Of a stretch of 64,000 bases of DNA, positions 28,781-39,239 are shown piece after piece. The first letter of the stretch is position 1. Each line of letters starts with the position of its first letter. Both the position numbers and the translations under genes were made by a program. A model generated the notes under the pieces. That model searched no databases. It was given only the letters and a program-made list of their open reading frames with translations, and had not been told where the DNA came from. The stretch is taken from contig CAYJQC010000013.1 in NCBI GenBank assembly GCA_964372215.1, forward strand, positions 73,373 through 137,372, read 5' to 3'. The stretch is from DAIMFL01 sp964372215 (lineage in GTDB: Bacteria; Pseudomonadota; Alphaproteobacteria; Dongiales; Dongiaceae).

Positions 28781-29459
28781 CGCCGACCGGAGGACGGGAA
28801 GCTCGAGTGCCCTGCGTAAATGACTGAACGGCGGCAAATCTGGCCCTTTGAAAGATTCCTGCCGGGATATCTTCCGTATAGGCGCCAAAAATGAACAAAA
28901 CATAAAGTCGACGCGCGCGACCGAGATAAACTCGGCAGCCATACAATATTCGCAATGTAATTATACTTGTATGCGTACTTAAGTAAAATTGTGGCATTCG
29001 CAAGACGGCGCATTCCCGCAATGCAATCAGGGTATTGTAATGACATCCGGCGGACTGGCCGGGTGATTTCTTGACTTTTCCGGCACCGTCACCGCTTGAA
29101 ATGTCTCCTTTAATCCACCGTTAAGACCTCTGCGGTTTGATCTGAGGGCGACTACTGCTTTCGGTCAGGGCCCTGACTTCCGGCCGGACGAACGCCTTCT
29201 CCGCGTCGCGGGCGCCTCCCGCCGAGGCTTCCCGCCGTGGACCCCTCCGCGCCGGGCCGACAGGGTGCGCTGCCGGATCGGTACCGGAGTGCCACATGAA
29301 TGCCACGACCCGCATTAACGGATTGCCAACCGTTGCCGCGTTAACTATCGCGGCGCGCCGGAAGCATGGGTCTGGAGCCGCCGGCCCAGCGGCTTCAGAC
29401 GCAGCCGCGCCGCCCTTCCCGAGGCGTCGCGGGAATCAAGCTGCGAACCGGGCCCGAGG
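28781..29459. other. 679-base divergent regulatory region of the tad/cpa locus
   Basis: This is the longest gap in the window, between the minus-strand tadG-like gene and plus-strand cpaA. An AT-rich island spans about 28860-29010, unlike the GC-rich surroundings, and could hold the promoter of the tadG-like gene. A perfect CtrA box lies at 29110-29124. A 55-codon frame at 29296-29463 overlaps the cpaA start but has no known homology. I looked for a short Flp/PilA pilin gene here and found none. Confidence 0.6.
29110..29124. promoter_or_regulatory. CtrA-type binding site in the tad/cpa divergent region
   Basis: TTAA-N7-TTAA is the full consensus of the alphaproteobacterial response regulator CtrA, matched here at all eight fixed positions (TTAA TCCACCG TTAA). 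It lies midway between the tadG-like start and cpaA, 330-336 bases from each. CtrA controls pilus genes in Caulobacter. In such GC-rich DNA the sequence is unlikely by chance, but binding is inferred. Confidence 0.6.
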
Positions 29460-29999
29460 ATGATGTCGCACGTGATTGTTAACGAGATCGCGATCCTGTC
29501 CTTTGCCGCCCTGCTGGTTGCAGCGGCGGTCGAGGACGTGCATCGGCTGATCATCCCGAACCGGATCCCGCTCGGCATCATCATTCTGTACCCGGCCTTC
29601 GTGCTGACCACGGCGACCCCGATCGACTGGATGGGCGCCAGTCTGCTGGCCGCCTGCGCGCTCGGCGTCGGGCTCGTCCTGTTCGCCTTCAAGTTCACCG
29701 GCGGCGGTGACGTGAAGCTGTTCGTCGCCACCAGCCTGTGGGCGGGCCCGGCGATGTTTCCGGCCTTCGTGCTGGTCACCTCGCTGGTCGGCGCGGCGAT
29801 CGCGGTCGGCATGCTGGTCCATCGCCGCTTCTACGGCGCCTCGCGCGGCCAACTGGCCTCGGCCAGCGGACCGGATGTTGCGCAGCGGGAGGTTCCGGCA
29901 GCGCAACGCCGGCGCCGGCCGACCCGCGATCTGCCCTATGGCGTCGCCATCGCCGCCGGCGGCGTCCAGATCATCGTCCATCTGTTGGCTGGAGCCTGA
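29460..29999 (+). CDS. cpaA: Prepilin peptidase CpaA/TadV
   Basis: A 179-residue inner-membrane aspartic peptidase of family A24 that cleaves the leader of Flp pilins and TadE-type pseudopilins. The two catalytic aspartates are in VEDVHRLIIPN (near residue 25) and FTGGGDVKLF (near residue 83). Several hydrophobic helices span the protein. It lacks the N-methyltransferase domain of PilD, as is normal for CpaA. Adjacent ATGs at 29460 and 29463 are both possible starts, with CGAGG just upstream. It is the first gene of cpaABCDEF-tadBC, with three bases to cpaB. Confidence 0.92.
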   Translation: MMSHVIVNEIAILSFAALLVAAAVEDVHRLIIPNRIPLGIIILYPAFVLTTATPIDWMGASLLAACALGVGLVLFAFKFTGGGDVKLFVATSLWAGPAMFPAFVLVTSLVGAAIAVGMLVHRRFYGASRGQLASASGPDVAQREVPAAQRRRRPTRDLPYGVAIAAGGVQIIVHLLAGA

Positions 30000-30002
30000 C
30001 CC

Positions 30003-31061
30003 ATGAACGCCCGCAGCCTGCTCATCATCGTCGCCGCGCTGCTCGTCGCCGGGGTCACGGCCTTCCTGGCGCGCGGCTGGCTTTCCGCCGAACGCAACCA
30101 GATCAACACCCAGCAGGTCGTCGTGCAGCAGGCGCCGGCGCAGTCGGTGCTGGTCGCCGTCGCCAACCTGCCGATCGGCATGTTCCTCAAGGAGGAGCAC
30201 CTGCGCTGGCAGGCGTGGCCGACCGACGCCACCGACCCGAACTACATGGTCAAGGATACGACGGACATCGCGAAGCTGGTCGGCTCGGTCGTGCGCCACA
30301 GCATCTCGGCCGGCGAGCCGATCATCGCCGGCAAGATCGTGAAGCCCGGCGACCGCGGCTTCCTGGCGGCGGTGCTGAAGCCGGGAATGCGCGCGGTGAC
30401 CGTCGGAATCAGCGAGACCAGCGGCGTGTCCGGCCTGGTCTTTCCGGGCGACCGCGTCGACATGCTGCTGACCCACGCGCTGCCCGGCAGCGAGGGCGAA
30501 TCCTCCTCCGATCGGCGCGCCGCGGAAACCGTCCTCGAGAACGTACGGGTGCTGGCCATCGGCAAGCGCCTCAGCGATCGCAACGAGGAAGCGCTCGACG
30601 GCAAGACGGCGACCATCGAGGTCAGTCCCAAGCAGGCCGAAATGGTCGCGGTTCTGGTCGAGCTCGGGCGGGTGTCCCTGTCGCTCCGCAGCCTGGGCAA
30701 TCCGGAGCTGGCCGAGACCGGAAACCTCGTCATGAGCAGCGCCGACACCGCGACCGACGGCGCGCCCGGCACGATTCCCGGCGGCGCTCCCGGCGCCCTG
30801 CCCGGCGCCGCGGCGAACCTGCAGCCCGCACCGCTCGCCGACGCCGACGCCACCGCGACGGCCGACGCCGGCGCCACCGCCGGTGCACCTGCATCCGACG
30901 ACATTCCCGCGCCGCCCGCCGACGACAATCCGCCGCCGATGCGCGGCCAGACCTACACCCTCGACAGCGAGGTGAGCCGCCTGTTGACGCCGAGCGGCGG
31001 ACTCGAGGTCACGGTCCATCTCCAGCGCGGCGGCGAGTCCAATGTGATCACCTTCAAATGA
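30003..31061 (+). CDS. cpaB: Flp pilus assembly protein CpaB/RcpC
   Basis: A 352-residue periplasmic assembly factor anchored by one N-terminal helix (LLIIVAALLVAGVTAFLARG). The SAF-type domain follows: VAVANLPIGMFLKEEHL, GSVVRHSISAGEPI and AVLKPGMRAVTVGISE. A second domain holds VFPGDRVDMLLTH. The region after about residue 245 is a low-complexity Ala-Pro-Gly-Asp linker, then a short conserved tail ending NVITFK. CpaB acts with the outer-membrane secretin. Its stop lies in the first copy of a 14-base triplicated repeat that leads into cpaC. Confidence 0.9.
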   Translation: MNARSLLIIVAALLVAGVTAFLARGWLSAERNQINTQQVVVQQAPAQSVLVAVANLPIGMFLKEEHLRWQAWPTDATDPNYMVKDTTDIAKLVGSVVRHSISAGEPIIAGKIVKPGDRGFLAAVLKPGMRAVTVGISETSGVSGLVFPGDRVDMLLTHALPGSEGESSSDRRAAETVLENVRVLAIGKRLSDRNEEALDGKTATIEVSPKQAEMVAVLVELGRVSLSLRSLGNPELAETGNLVMSSADTATDGAPGTIPGGAPGALPGAAANLQPAPLADADATATADAGATAGAPASDDIPAPPADDNPPPMRGQTYTLDSEVSRLLTPSGGLEVTVHLQRGGESNVITFK

Positions 31062-31097
31062 CCGCTGCCAAATGACCGCTGCCAAATGACCGCTGCC
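31056..31097 (+). repeat. Three tandem copies of a 14-base repeat at the cpaB-cpaC junction
   Basis: The unit AAATGACCGCTGCC is repeated three times without change. The cpaB stop (TGA at 31059) is in copy 1. Copies 1 and 2 each offer ATG ACC GCT GCC AAA TGA, a five-codon reading frame (MTAAK) that ends in the next copy; copy 3 opens into the cpaC frame. The unit length is not a multiple of three. It looks like a recent slippage expansion of a stop-start junction and may alter coupling. Confidence 0.95.
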
Positions 31098-31121
31098 GCG
31101 CGCAATGTGAGGACGATTCCG

Positions 31122-32513
31122 ATGAGGCTCAAGACGGCCCTGCCGACCCTGCTGGTCGCTGTCCTGCTCGCCCTGGCGGGCGGGACTTTCCCCGTTTCGG
31201 CGCAATCCGAAGTGATCGCCGCCACCGGCGGCACGATCACGGTCGAGCTCAACGAAGGCAAGCTGGTGCGGATCGACGACCCGGCGGCCTCGGTGTTCGT
31301 CGCGAACCCCGGCATCGCCGACGTCGCGGTGAAATCGCCGCGCCTGATCTACGTGTTCGGCAGGCACCCGGGCGAGACCAGCCTGTTCGCCGTCGACGGC
31401 GACGAGAACGTGCTCCTCAGCGTCAATCTCTCGGTGACCCACAACCTGACGCGCCTGCGCGGCGCCCTGCAGAGCCTGCTGCCGACCGAGACCATCGATG
31501 TGCAGTCGATCGACGGCGGCATCGTGCTCGACGGCTATGTCGAAACCGCGACCCAGTCGGCCGACGCGCAGCAGCTTGCCGGGCGGTTCATCGGCGACGG
31601 CGAGGAAGTGATCAACCGGCTGCTGGTGACCGAGCCCAACCAGGTCAATCTGCGGGTCCGCGTGGCCGAAGTGTCGCGCGACGTGCTGCGCCAGCTCGGT
31701 ATCAACTGGAGCGCGGCGCTGAATGGCAGCAGCATCGCCTTCGGATTCATCAGCCAGGGCTTCGGCGCCAGCAACTCGCTGCTTGGCAACGCGCTGCAAT
31801 CGGCCGACCAGGGCTTCGTCAACGCCACCAAGGGCGATTTCAACCTCAACTCGCTGATCGACGCGCTCGCCCAGGAGAGCCTGGTATCCCTGCTGGCCGA
31901 GCCCAATCTGACCGCTCTGTCGGGCGAGACGGCGAGCTTCCTCGCCGGCGGCCAGTTCCCGGTGCCGGTCTCCCAGGAGGCGGCGAACGGTAACGCCGCG
32001 ATCACCGTCGAGTTCAAGAACTTCGGCGTCAGCCTCGGCTTCACACCGACCGTGCTGAGCAGCGAACGCATCAGCATGCGGGTGCGGCCCGAGGTGAGCG
32101 CGCTGACCGACCAGGGTGCAGTGCGGCTCGGCAATTTCGTGATCCCCGCCCTGACCGTGCGCAGTGCCGAGACGACGGTCGAGCTGGCCAGCGGCCAGAG
32201 CTTCGTGATCGCCGGCCTGATCCAGAACAACGGCACGCTGAGCGCCTCCAAGATCCCGGGCCTCGGCGACATCCCGATCCTCGGCGAGCTGTTCCGGTCC
32301 GACAGCTTCCAGCGCCAGGAGACCGAGCTGGTGATCATCGTGACGCCCTATGTCGTCAAGCCGGTGCCGGCACCGCTGATCGCATCGCCCACCGACGCCA
32401 CCACCGGGCCAGAGGGCAGCCAGCGCATGGCCTATGGCGGCGGCACGACGGTGCCCGGCAGCGCGGCGACCGATGGCGGCCTGGTTGGCCCCGTCGGATT
32501 CATGATCGAGTAG
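31122..32513 (+). CDS. cpaC: Outer-membrane secretin CpaC/RcpA
   Basis: A 463-residue secretin forming the outer-membrane pore of the Tad pilus. A Sec signal (LPTLLVAVLLALAGGTFPVSA) covers about residues 7-27. A BON-like N-terminal domain follows (VRIDDPAASVFVANP, VKSPRLIYVFGRHPGETSLF). The secretin domain runs to near the end with LLAEPNLTALSGETASFLAG, KNFGVSLGFTPTVLS and the closing PILGELFRSDSFQ. The ATG at 31122 has GAGG nine bases upstream and matches the signal peptide; an earlier ATG at 31086, in the third repeat copy, would add 12 residues. Confidence 0.92.
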   Translation: MRLKTALPTLLVAVLLALAGGTFPVSAQSEVIAATGGTITVELNEGKLVRIDDPAASVFVANPGIADVAVKSPRLIYVFGRHPGETSLFAVDGDENVLLSVNLSVTHNLTRLRGALQSLLPTETIDVQSIDGGIVLDGYVETATQSADAQQLAGRFIGDGEEVINRLLVTEPNQVNLRVRVAEVSRDVLRQLGINWSAALNGSSIAFGFISQGFGASNSLLGNALQSADQGFVNATKGDFNLNSLIDALAQESLVSLLAEPNLTALSGETASFLAGGQFPVPVSQEAANGNAAITVEFKNFGVSLGFTPTVLSSERISMRVRPEVSALTDQGAVRLGNFVIPALTVRSAETTVELASGQSFVIAGLIQNNGTLSASKIPGLGDIPILGELFRSDSFQRQETELVIIVTPYVVKPVPAPLIASPTDATTGPEGSQRMAYGGGTTVPGSAATDGGLVGPVGFMIE

Positions 32514-32521
32514 GTAGCGCC

Positions 32522-33235
32522 ATGACCCAGCCCATTTCCCGCCACGTCCGCCTGGCCCTGCTCGGCGCCGCCGTCCTGCCGCTGTTCCTCGCCGGCTGCG
32601 CCGACCCGGACCAGCCGCGCTGGAACACCTATGCCACCTGGAAACAGGCCGAGCCGGTGCCGCAGCCGCAGCTCGCCCAGGTGCCGGTCCATCACAGCGT
32701 CGCGTTCGCCGGCGCCGGGATCGAGCTGAGCGACACCGAGCGCGAGGCCCTGTCCCTGTTCCTGCAGCGCAACGCCATCGCCCCCGGCGGCCGGGTCACC
32801 CTGTCGGCGGCGCTGCCGAGCAACGGCGATGCCACGACGCTCGGCGCGCGGCTCAGCGCCGTGCGCGGCGCGCTCGCCCAGCTCGGCTACGGCGCCGCGA
32901 CCCTGCCGCCAGGCTCCTCTGCGGGATCGACGCTGCCGCCGGACGCGATCGTGGTCACCGGCCGCGTGCTCGCAGTGCTGCCGCCGGATTGTCCCGGCTA
33001 CAACCAACCGCTCCAGTTCGATCTCGAGCACCGGCCGATCCTTTCGCCAGGCTGCGCCAATGCCGTCAATCTCGGCCTGATGGTAGCCGACCCGACCGAC
33101 CTGCAGGGCACCACGCCGCTGGCGCCCGCCGACGGCGCCGCCGCCGCGCCGTCGATCCAGCGCTATCGCCAGGGCGAGGTCTATCCCCAGTCGCAGCCGT
33201 CCTCGACCGTGCCGCTCCGCACCTCGACATTCTAA
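32522..33235 (+). CDS. cpaD: CpaD-type pilus lipoprotein
   Basis: A 237-residue lipoprotein of the CpaD family. The lipobox FLAGC near residues 19-23 follows a short signal peptide. The body includes VHHSVAFAGAGIELSDTER and VTGRVLAVLPPDCPGYNQP, and ends with NAVNLGLMVADPTDLQGTT, the segment that is strongest across CpaD proteins. It probably acts as the pilotin of the CpaC secretin. It lies 8 bases after cpaC and 10 before cpaE. Confidence 0.88.
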   Translation: MTQPISRHVRLALLGAAVLPLFLAGCADPDQPRWNTYATWKQAEPVPQPQLAQVPVHHSVAFAGAGIELSDTEREALSLFLQRNAIAPGGRVTLSAALPSNGDATTLGARLSAVRGALAQLGYGAATLPPGSSAGSTLPPDAIVVTGRVLAVLPPDCPGYNQPLQFDLEHRPILSPGCANAVNLGLMVADPTDLQGTTPLAPADGAAAAPSIQRYRQGEVYPQSQPSSTVPLRTSTF

Positions 33236-33245
33236 CCGGGCAGCC

Positions 33246-34499
33246 ATGAGCGCCGTAGCCAAGTTCGACGACGACGATCAGGCCGCACGCCTTAAGGAGT
33301 TCGCGCCGGGGCCGATCCAGGCCCCGGATTGCGTCGCCTTCGTCGCCGACAACCAAACCCATGGTGCCGTGGTGGCCGTCTGCCAGACGCGCTTTCCCGG
33401 CTTTCGCGCGCGCGACGGCGGCAGCCGCGAGGCGCTCGAGTTCCTGGCCGACGGCACGCCGCCCAAGCTGCTGATCGTCGATGTCTCCGACTCGCAGAGC
33501 CCGCTGACCGCGCTGTTGCCGATCATCGCCGCCTTCGCCGACAAGATGCGGCTGATCGCCATCGGGACCGCCAACGACATCACCTTGTACCGGGAGATGA
33601 TCGAGGCCGGCGTCGCCGAGTACCTGGTCAAGCCGGTGACCGAAAAGGCGCTGATCGGTGCGCTTGCCCGACTCGACGAAAAGCCGGCCGAGGCCGCCAA
33701 GTCGGCCGCGCCGGAACGTCGTCCGGTGATCGCCGTGGTCGGCACCCGTGGCGGCGTCGGCGCCAGCACGATCGCCATCAACTGCGCCTGGCTGGTGTCG
33801 CACGAGTTCAAGCGCCGCGCCGCCCTGCTCGATCTCGACCTGCAATACGGCACCGTCGCGCTCGCCCTCGACGTCGAGCCGACCCACGGCCTGCGCGAAG
33901 CACTAGAACATCCGAGCCGCATCGACAGCCTGTTCATCAGCAGCGCGACGGTGAAGCTGGGCGAGCGCCTGGCGATCCTGGCGGCTGAAGAGTCGATCGA
34001 CAGCGAGCTGGTCTACGACCCCACCGCCATCGACCTGCTGATCGACGAGCTCGCCCGCCAGGCGGACTGTGTGATCGTCGACGTGCCGCGCGGGCTTGCC
34101 GCGGCCCGCGTGCGGGTGCTCGCCAACGCCACCGAGATCCTGCTGGTCACCGATCTCAGCCTGGCCGGACTGCGCGACGCCATCCGCATGCAGGGGCAGA
34201 TCCAGATTCTGGCGCCCCACGCCAAGGTCGTCTATGTCGCCAATCACCTCGGCGGACATTCCGGCGGCGTGCCGCGTGCCGAGTTCGAGCGCGCACTCGG
34301 CCACAAGATCGACGTCGTGATTCCCGACGATCCCAAGGCGGCGGCGGCGGCGGCCAATGGCGGCAAGCCGATCGTGGCCATGGCGCCCGGCAGCAAGGTG
34401 GCCGCGCCGCTGAAGTCGATCGTCGCCAAGTTCTGTGAAGACGCCGACGGCAGCGCCAAGAACAACCGCCGACGGCTCTGGCCGCTGCGACGGAAGTAG
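33246..34499 (+). CDS. cpaE: CpaE/TadZ pilus localisation ATPase
   Basis: A 417-residue cytoplasmic protein with an N-terminal receiver-like domain (LIVDVSDSQSPLTALLP near residue 80; VAEYLVKPVTEKAL near 125) and a MinD/ParA-type domain from about residue 160. The P-loop reads GTRGGVGASTIAINCAW, where the lysines of a normal deviant Walker A motif are replaced, as is usual in CpaE/TadZ. DLDLQYGTVALAL and VIVDVPRGL are the other motifs. The protein marks the pole or site where the pilus is built. The C-terminal tail is basic. Confidence 0.9.
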   Translation: MSAVAKFDDDDQAARLKEFAPGPIQAPDCVAFVADNQTHGAVVAVCQTRFPGFRARDGGSREALEFLADGTPPKLLIVDVSDSQSPLTALLPIIAAFADKMRLIAIGTANDITLYREMIEAGVAEYLVKPVTEKALIGALARLDEKPAEAAKSAAPERRPVIAVVGTRGGVGASTIAINCAWLVSHEFKRRAALLDLDLQYGTVALALDVEPTHGLREALEHPSRIDSLFISSATVKLGERLAILAAEESIDSELVYDPTAIDLLIDELARQADCVIVDVPRGLAAARVRVLANATEILLVTDLSLAGLRDAIRMQGQIQILAPHAKVVYVANHLGGHSGGVPRAEFERALGHKIDVVIPDDPKAAAAAANGGKPIVAMAPGSKVAAPLKSIVAKFCEDADGSAKNNRRRLWPLRRK

Positions 34500-34505
34500 C
34501 GGCTC

Positions 34506-36253
<1,748 letters not shown>

Positions 36254-36257
<4 letters not shown>

Positions 36258-37258
36258 ATCTGCTGCTGCGCCTCGTCGAGGGTGGCACCAGCCTGGCCGA
36301 GCTGGCGGTGGCGGCGCTCGCGCTATGCACCGCCATCGGCCTGGTGATCGTCTTCCTCGTGCTGTCGGCCCGCCAGGGCAACCAGCGTGCCCGCCGGCTG
36401 GAGCGCGTGACCAGCCAGGGCCCCGATGCCGCGGCCGCCATCAGCGTGCGGCGTCAGACCGCGTACAGTTCGGTTCCGATCATCGACCAGCTGATCCGCC
36501 TGCTGCCGAACTCGGCCAAGCTCAGGGATCGCCTTGCGCGCACCGGCCTGCGCATCTCCATCGGCAAGTATCTCGTCGTTTCCGGGCTGATCGCCGCCGG
36601 CGCCGCCACGGGACTGTGGCTGGCCTTCCACCTGCCCGCCGCCGCCAATGTCGCGGTCGGCGTGATGCTCGGCGTCGGCCTGCCGCATTTCGCCGTCGGC
36701 TTTCTCGGCGCCCGTCGGATCCGCCGCTTCGGCGACCTGTTCCCGGAGGGAATCGACCTGATCGTGCGCGGCCTGAAGTCCGGGCTGCCGGTGACCGAGT
36801 CGGTCAAGGTGGTCGGACAGGAGATCAAGGACCCGGTGGGCGAGGAGTTCCGCCTGATCAGCGATTCCATCAAGTTCGGACTGTCGCTCACCCAGGCGCT
36901 GTGGGCGGCGACGCCGCGCATCAACACGCCGGAATTCCGCTTCTTCAACATCACCCTGTCGATCCAGCAGGAGACCGGCGGCAATCTCGCCGAGACGCTG
37001 GAGAACCTGAGCACGATCATCCGCCGGCGCCGGCAGATGAAGCTCAAGATCAAGGCGTTCTCGTCGGAGGCCAAGGCGAGCGCCTACATCATCGGCTCCC
37101 TGCCGTTCATCATGTTCGCGATGATCATGATGATCAACTACAGCTACGCCATCACCCTGTTCACGGATCCGCGCGGCGTGCTCATGGTGCTCGCGGGCTT
37201 CTGCTGCTACGCGATCGGCATTGCCGTGATGGTCAAGATGATCCGGTTCGAGATATGA
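36254..37258 (+). CDS. tadB: Pilus platform protein TadB
   Basis: A 334-residue inner-membrane protein of the type II secretion F family. An N-terminal helix (VAALALCTAIGLVIVFLVL) precedes a cytoplasmic segment, then a pair of helices around LVVSGLIAAGAATGLWLAFHL and VAVGVMLGVGLPHFAVGFLG. The T2SSF domain follows with FPEGIDLIVRGLKSGLPVTE and ITLSIQQETGGNLAETLENL. Two C-terminal helices end the protein. It couples the CpaF motor to pilin assembly. It starts at an in-frame GTG at 36254, four bases overlapping the cpaF stop, and ends in ATGA with tadC. Confidence 0.9.
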
Positions 37259-38235
37259 CGCTGGCCGACATCCTGCCAAAGGGCGTGCGCCCCGAGGACG
37301 CGATCATCGCGCTGTCGGCGTTCTCGGCGTTCGTTACCGTGCTGGCGGTCTGGTACGGCCTGCTGGCGCCCCATACCAGTACCCGCCGGGTACGCGAGCT
37401 TGCCGCCCGCCGCGACCAGCTCCGGAGCGGCATGCTGGCGCCGCGCCGGCGGGCGCGCGACCGCGCCATGTCGACCGGCTTCATGCGCCGCGTCGTCCAT
37501 CGCCTGAACCTGCAGCGCACCAAGCAGACCGAGATCATCGTGCGCAAGCTGGCCCGCGCAGGCTGGCGCTCGAACGACGCATTGGTGCGCTATCTGTTCT
37601 TCAAGGCGGTGCTGCCCTTCGTCGCCGGCGCCGGCGCCGCCTTCGCATTCTATGTGCTGAAGCTGACCGACCTGACCCCGATGCTGCGCCTCGGCGCGAC
37701 CGTCGGCGTCACCCTGCTCGGCGCCTTCCTGCCCGACATCTTCATCAAGAACGCCACCGACAAGCGGCGCGATCAGGTCCGCAAGGGCCTGCCCGACGCC
37801 CTCGACCTCATGGTGATCTGCGCCGAGGCGGGACTGAGCCTCGACGCCCTGCTGAAGCGGGTCGCCGACGAGTTCAGCAGCTCCTGCCCCGAGCTGGCCG
37901 ACGAGCTGTCGATCACGTCGCTCGAGCTGGGATTCCTGCCCGACCGCCGCCAGGCGCTGCTCAACCTGGCGCAGCGCACCGATTCGCCGGGCACCCGCGG
38001 CCTGATCAACAGCCTGCTGCAGAGCGACAAGTACGGCACGCCGCTGGCGCAATCCCTGCGCGTGCTGGCCGCCGAGTTCCGCGAGGAGCGCATGTTGCGG
38101 GCCGAAGAAAAGGCGGCCCGGCTGCCGGCTCTGCTGACCGTGCCGATGATCGTCTTCATTCTGCCGCCGCTGTTCGTGGTCCTGATCGGGCCGGCGGTGC
38201 TGCAGATGATCGACGCCCTGCGACACATGTACTGA
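37255..38235 (+). CDS. tadC: Pilus platform protein TadC
   Basis: A 326-residue inner-membrane protein paralogous to TadB. It opens with a helix (AIIALSAFSAFVTVLAVWYGLL), followed by a basic cytoplasmic stretch and a helix pair. The T2SSF domain has KGLPDALDLMVICAEAGLSLDALLKRV and ELGFLPDRRQALLNLAQRTDSPG in parts. The C-terminus ends in LTVPMIVFILPPLFVVLIGP, the last helix. The ATG at 37255 overlaps the tadB stop. It is the last gene of the plus-strand cpa run and faces the minus-strand tadD-like gene with a terminator between. Confidence 0.91.
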   Translation: MTLADILPKGVRPEDAIIALSAFSAFVTVLAVWYGLLAPHTSTRRVRELAARRDQLRSGMLAPRRRARDRAMSTGFMRRVVHRLNLQRTKQTEIIVRKLARAGWRSNDALVRYLFFKAVLPFVAGAGAAFAFYVLKLTDLTPMLRLGATVGVTLLGAFLPDIFIKNATDKRRDQVRKGLPDALDLMVICAEAGLSLDALLKRVADEFSSSCPELADELSITSLELGFLPDRRQALLNLAQRTDSPGTRGLINSLLQSDKYGTPLAQSLRVLAAEFREERMLRAEEKAARLPALLTVPMIVFILPPLFVVLIGPAVLQMIDALRHMY

Positions 38236-38275
38236 GGAGCACCGGCGATGCCGCCTCGGACCAGACAAAATGAAA

Positions 38276-38310
38276 ACGGGCCGGTGGCGCGGCAGCGCCA
38301 TCCGGCCCGT
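38276..38310 (-). terminator. Intrinsic terminator of the tadD-like gene
   Basis: A 15-bp GC-rich stem with a single bulged base (ACGGGCCGGTGGCGC / GCGCCATCCGGCCCGT, loop GGCA). On the minus strand it is followed by TTTTCATTTTG, a T-rich tail, 24 bases beyond the tadD-like stop. On the plus strand the tail is poor, though the stem could still slow transcription leaving tadC. Confidence 0.8.
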
Positions 38311-38334
38311 CTTGCCGGGCTGGGATCGCCGGAG

Positions 38335-39195
38335 TCAGGAGCCGTCGTCGGCCGAATGGGTGCCGATGGCGTGGGCCGTCATGCTGCTGTCGTCGGCCTG
38401 GCGCAGCAGATCGTAGTAGCTGAGATTGTGGGCGACCGCGGCGCCATCGAGATCGCGGGCGGCAATCCGCTCGGCCTCGTCGCGCTGCCCGGCCAGGCCA
38501 TAGGCGAGCGCCAGGTTCTGTCGCACCCGCGGGGTTGCCGCCGGATCCTCGGTCGCGCGCTCCAGCATCGCGATCGCGGCGCCATAGTCGCCGTTCAGCG
38601 CCAGCGAGAGGCCGTAGTTGTTGGCGATCTGCAGGTTGTTCGGGGCAAACTCGAGGCCTTCGCGGTAATACACCTGGGCGGCCGCGTGGTCGCCCAGCAT
38701 GTCGTAGGCGACGCCCAGCGAATTGTAGATCCGGTGGTCCTTGGAAATGTCGAGCGCCAGCTCGAGCTGGGCAATGGCGTATTCCGGCTGGTCGATCTCG
38801 ATCAGGCAGGCGGCGAGACCGCGCAGGGCCGCGACATTGCGCGGCTCGAGGGTCAGGACCTGGCGGTAGGCGTCGCTCGCCGCGGCCGGGGCATTCAGCT
38901 TGCGCAGGGTGTCGCCAAGGGCGAGCAGCGGCCCAACTTCGGCGGGCGACAGCTCGTGCGCCCGGCCGTAGATCCCGGCCGCGGTGGCGTATTCGCCCTG
39001 GGCGCTGGTGGTCTCGCCGACCCGCATCAGGGAGTCCGCGGTCACCGCCGCTTCGTCGCCCGAGCCGCCGACCAGGGATGCCAGCCAGCCGTCGCTGGCG
39101 CAGGCGCCGAGCGGCAGCAGCAGTCCGACCGCCAGCAGCCGCGCCGCGGAGCGGCGGGCTGGCTGGCGGAACCGGAGATTCGCGAGGTTTTGCAT
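38335..39195 (-). CDS. tadD: TadD-like TPR lipoprotein
   Basis: A 286-residue lipoprotein. A signal peptide ends in a lipobox (LLPLGAC near residue 32). The rest is tetratricopeptide repeats with typical pairs such as ATAAGIYGRAHELSPAEV, SDAYRQVLTLEPRNVAAL, IAQLELALDISKDHRIYNSL and VYYREGLEFAPNNLQIANNY, about five to six repeats. TadD proteins have this form and help secretin or pilus assembly. The gene is inverted within the locus, between tadC and tadE, and shares a 44-base divergent region with tadE. A weak CtrA-like match (TTAT-N7-TAAA, 39220-39234) lies there. Confidence 0.82.
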   Translation of the reverse strand: MQNLANLRFRQPARRSAARLLAVGLLLPLGACASDGWLASLVGGSGDEAAVTADSLMRVGETTSAQGEYATAAGIYGRAHELSPAEVGPLLALGDTLRKLNAPAAASDAYRQVLTLEPRNVAALRGLAACLIEIDQPEYAIAQLELALDISKDHRIYNSLGVAYDMLGDHAAAQVYYREGLEFAPNNLQIANNYGLSLALNGDYGAAIAMLERATEDPAATPRVRQNLALAYGLAGQRDEAERIAARDLDGAAVAHNLSYYDLLRQADDSSMTAHAIGTHSADDGS

Positions 39196-39239
39196 GGGGG
39201 CACTGTAGGTCCGGCTTGGTTATCGAAAGGTAAACGGCG

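Noticed and set aside
39220..39234. CtrA site between the tadD-like gene and tadE
   Set aside because: TTAT-N7-TAAA matches only six of eight fixed positions; kept as a remark in the tadD entry rather than as a site.
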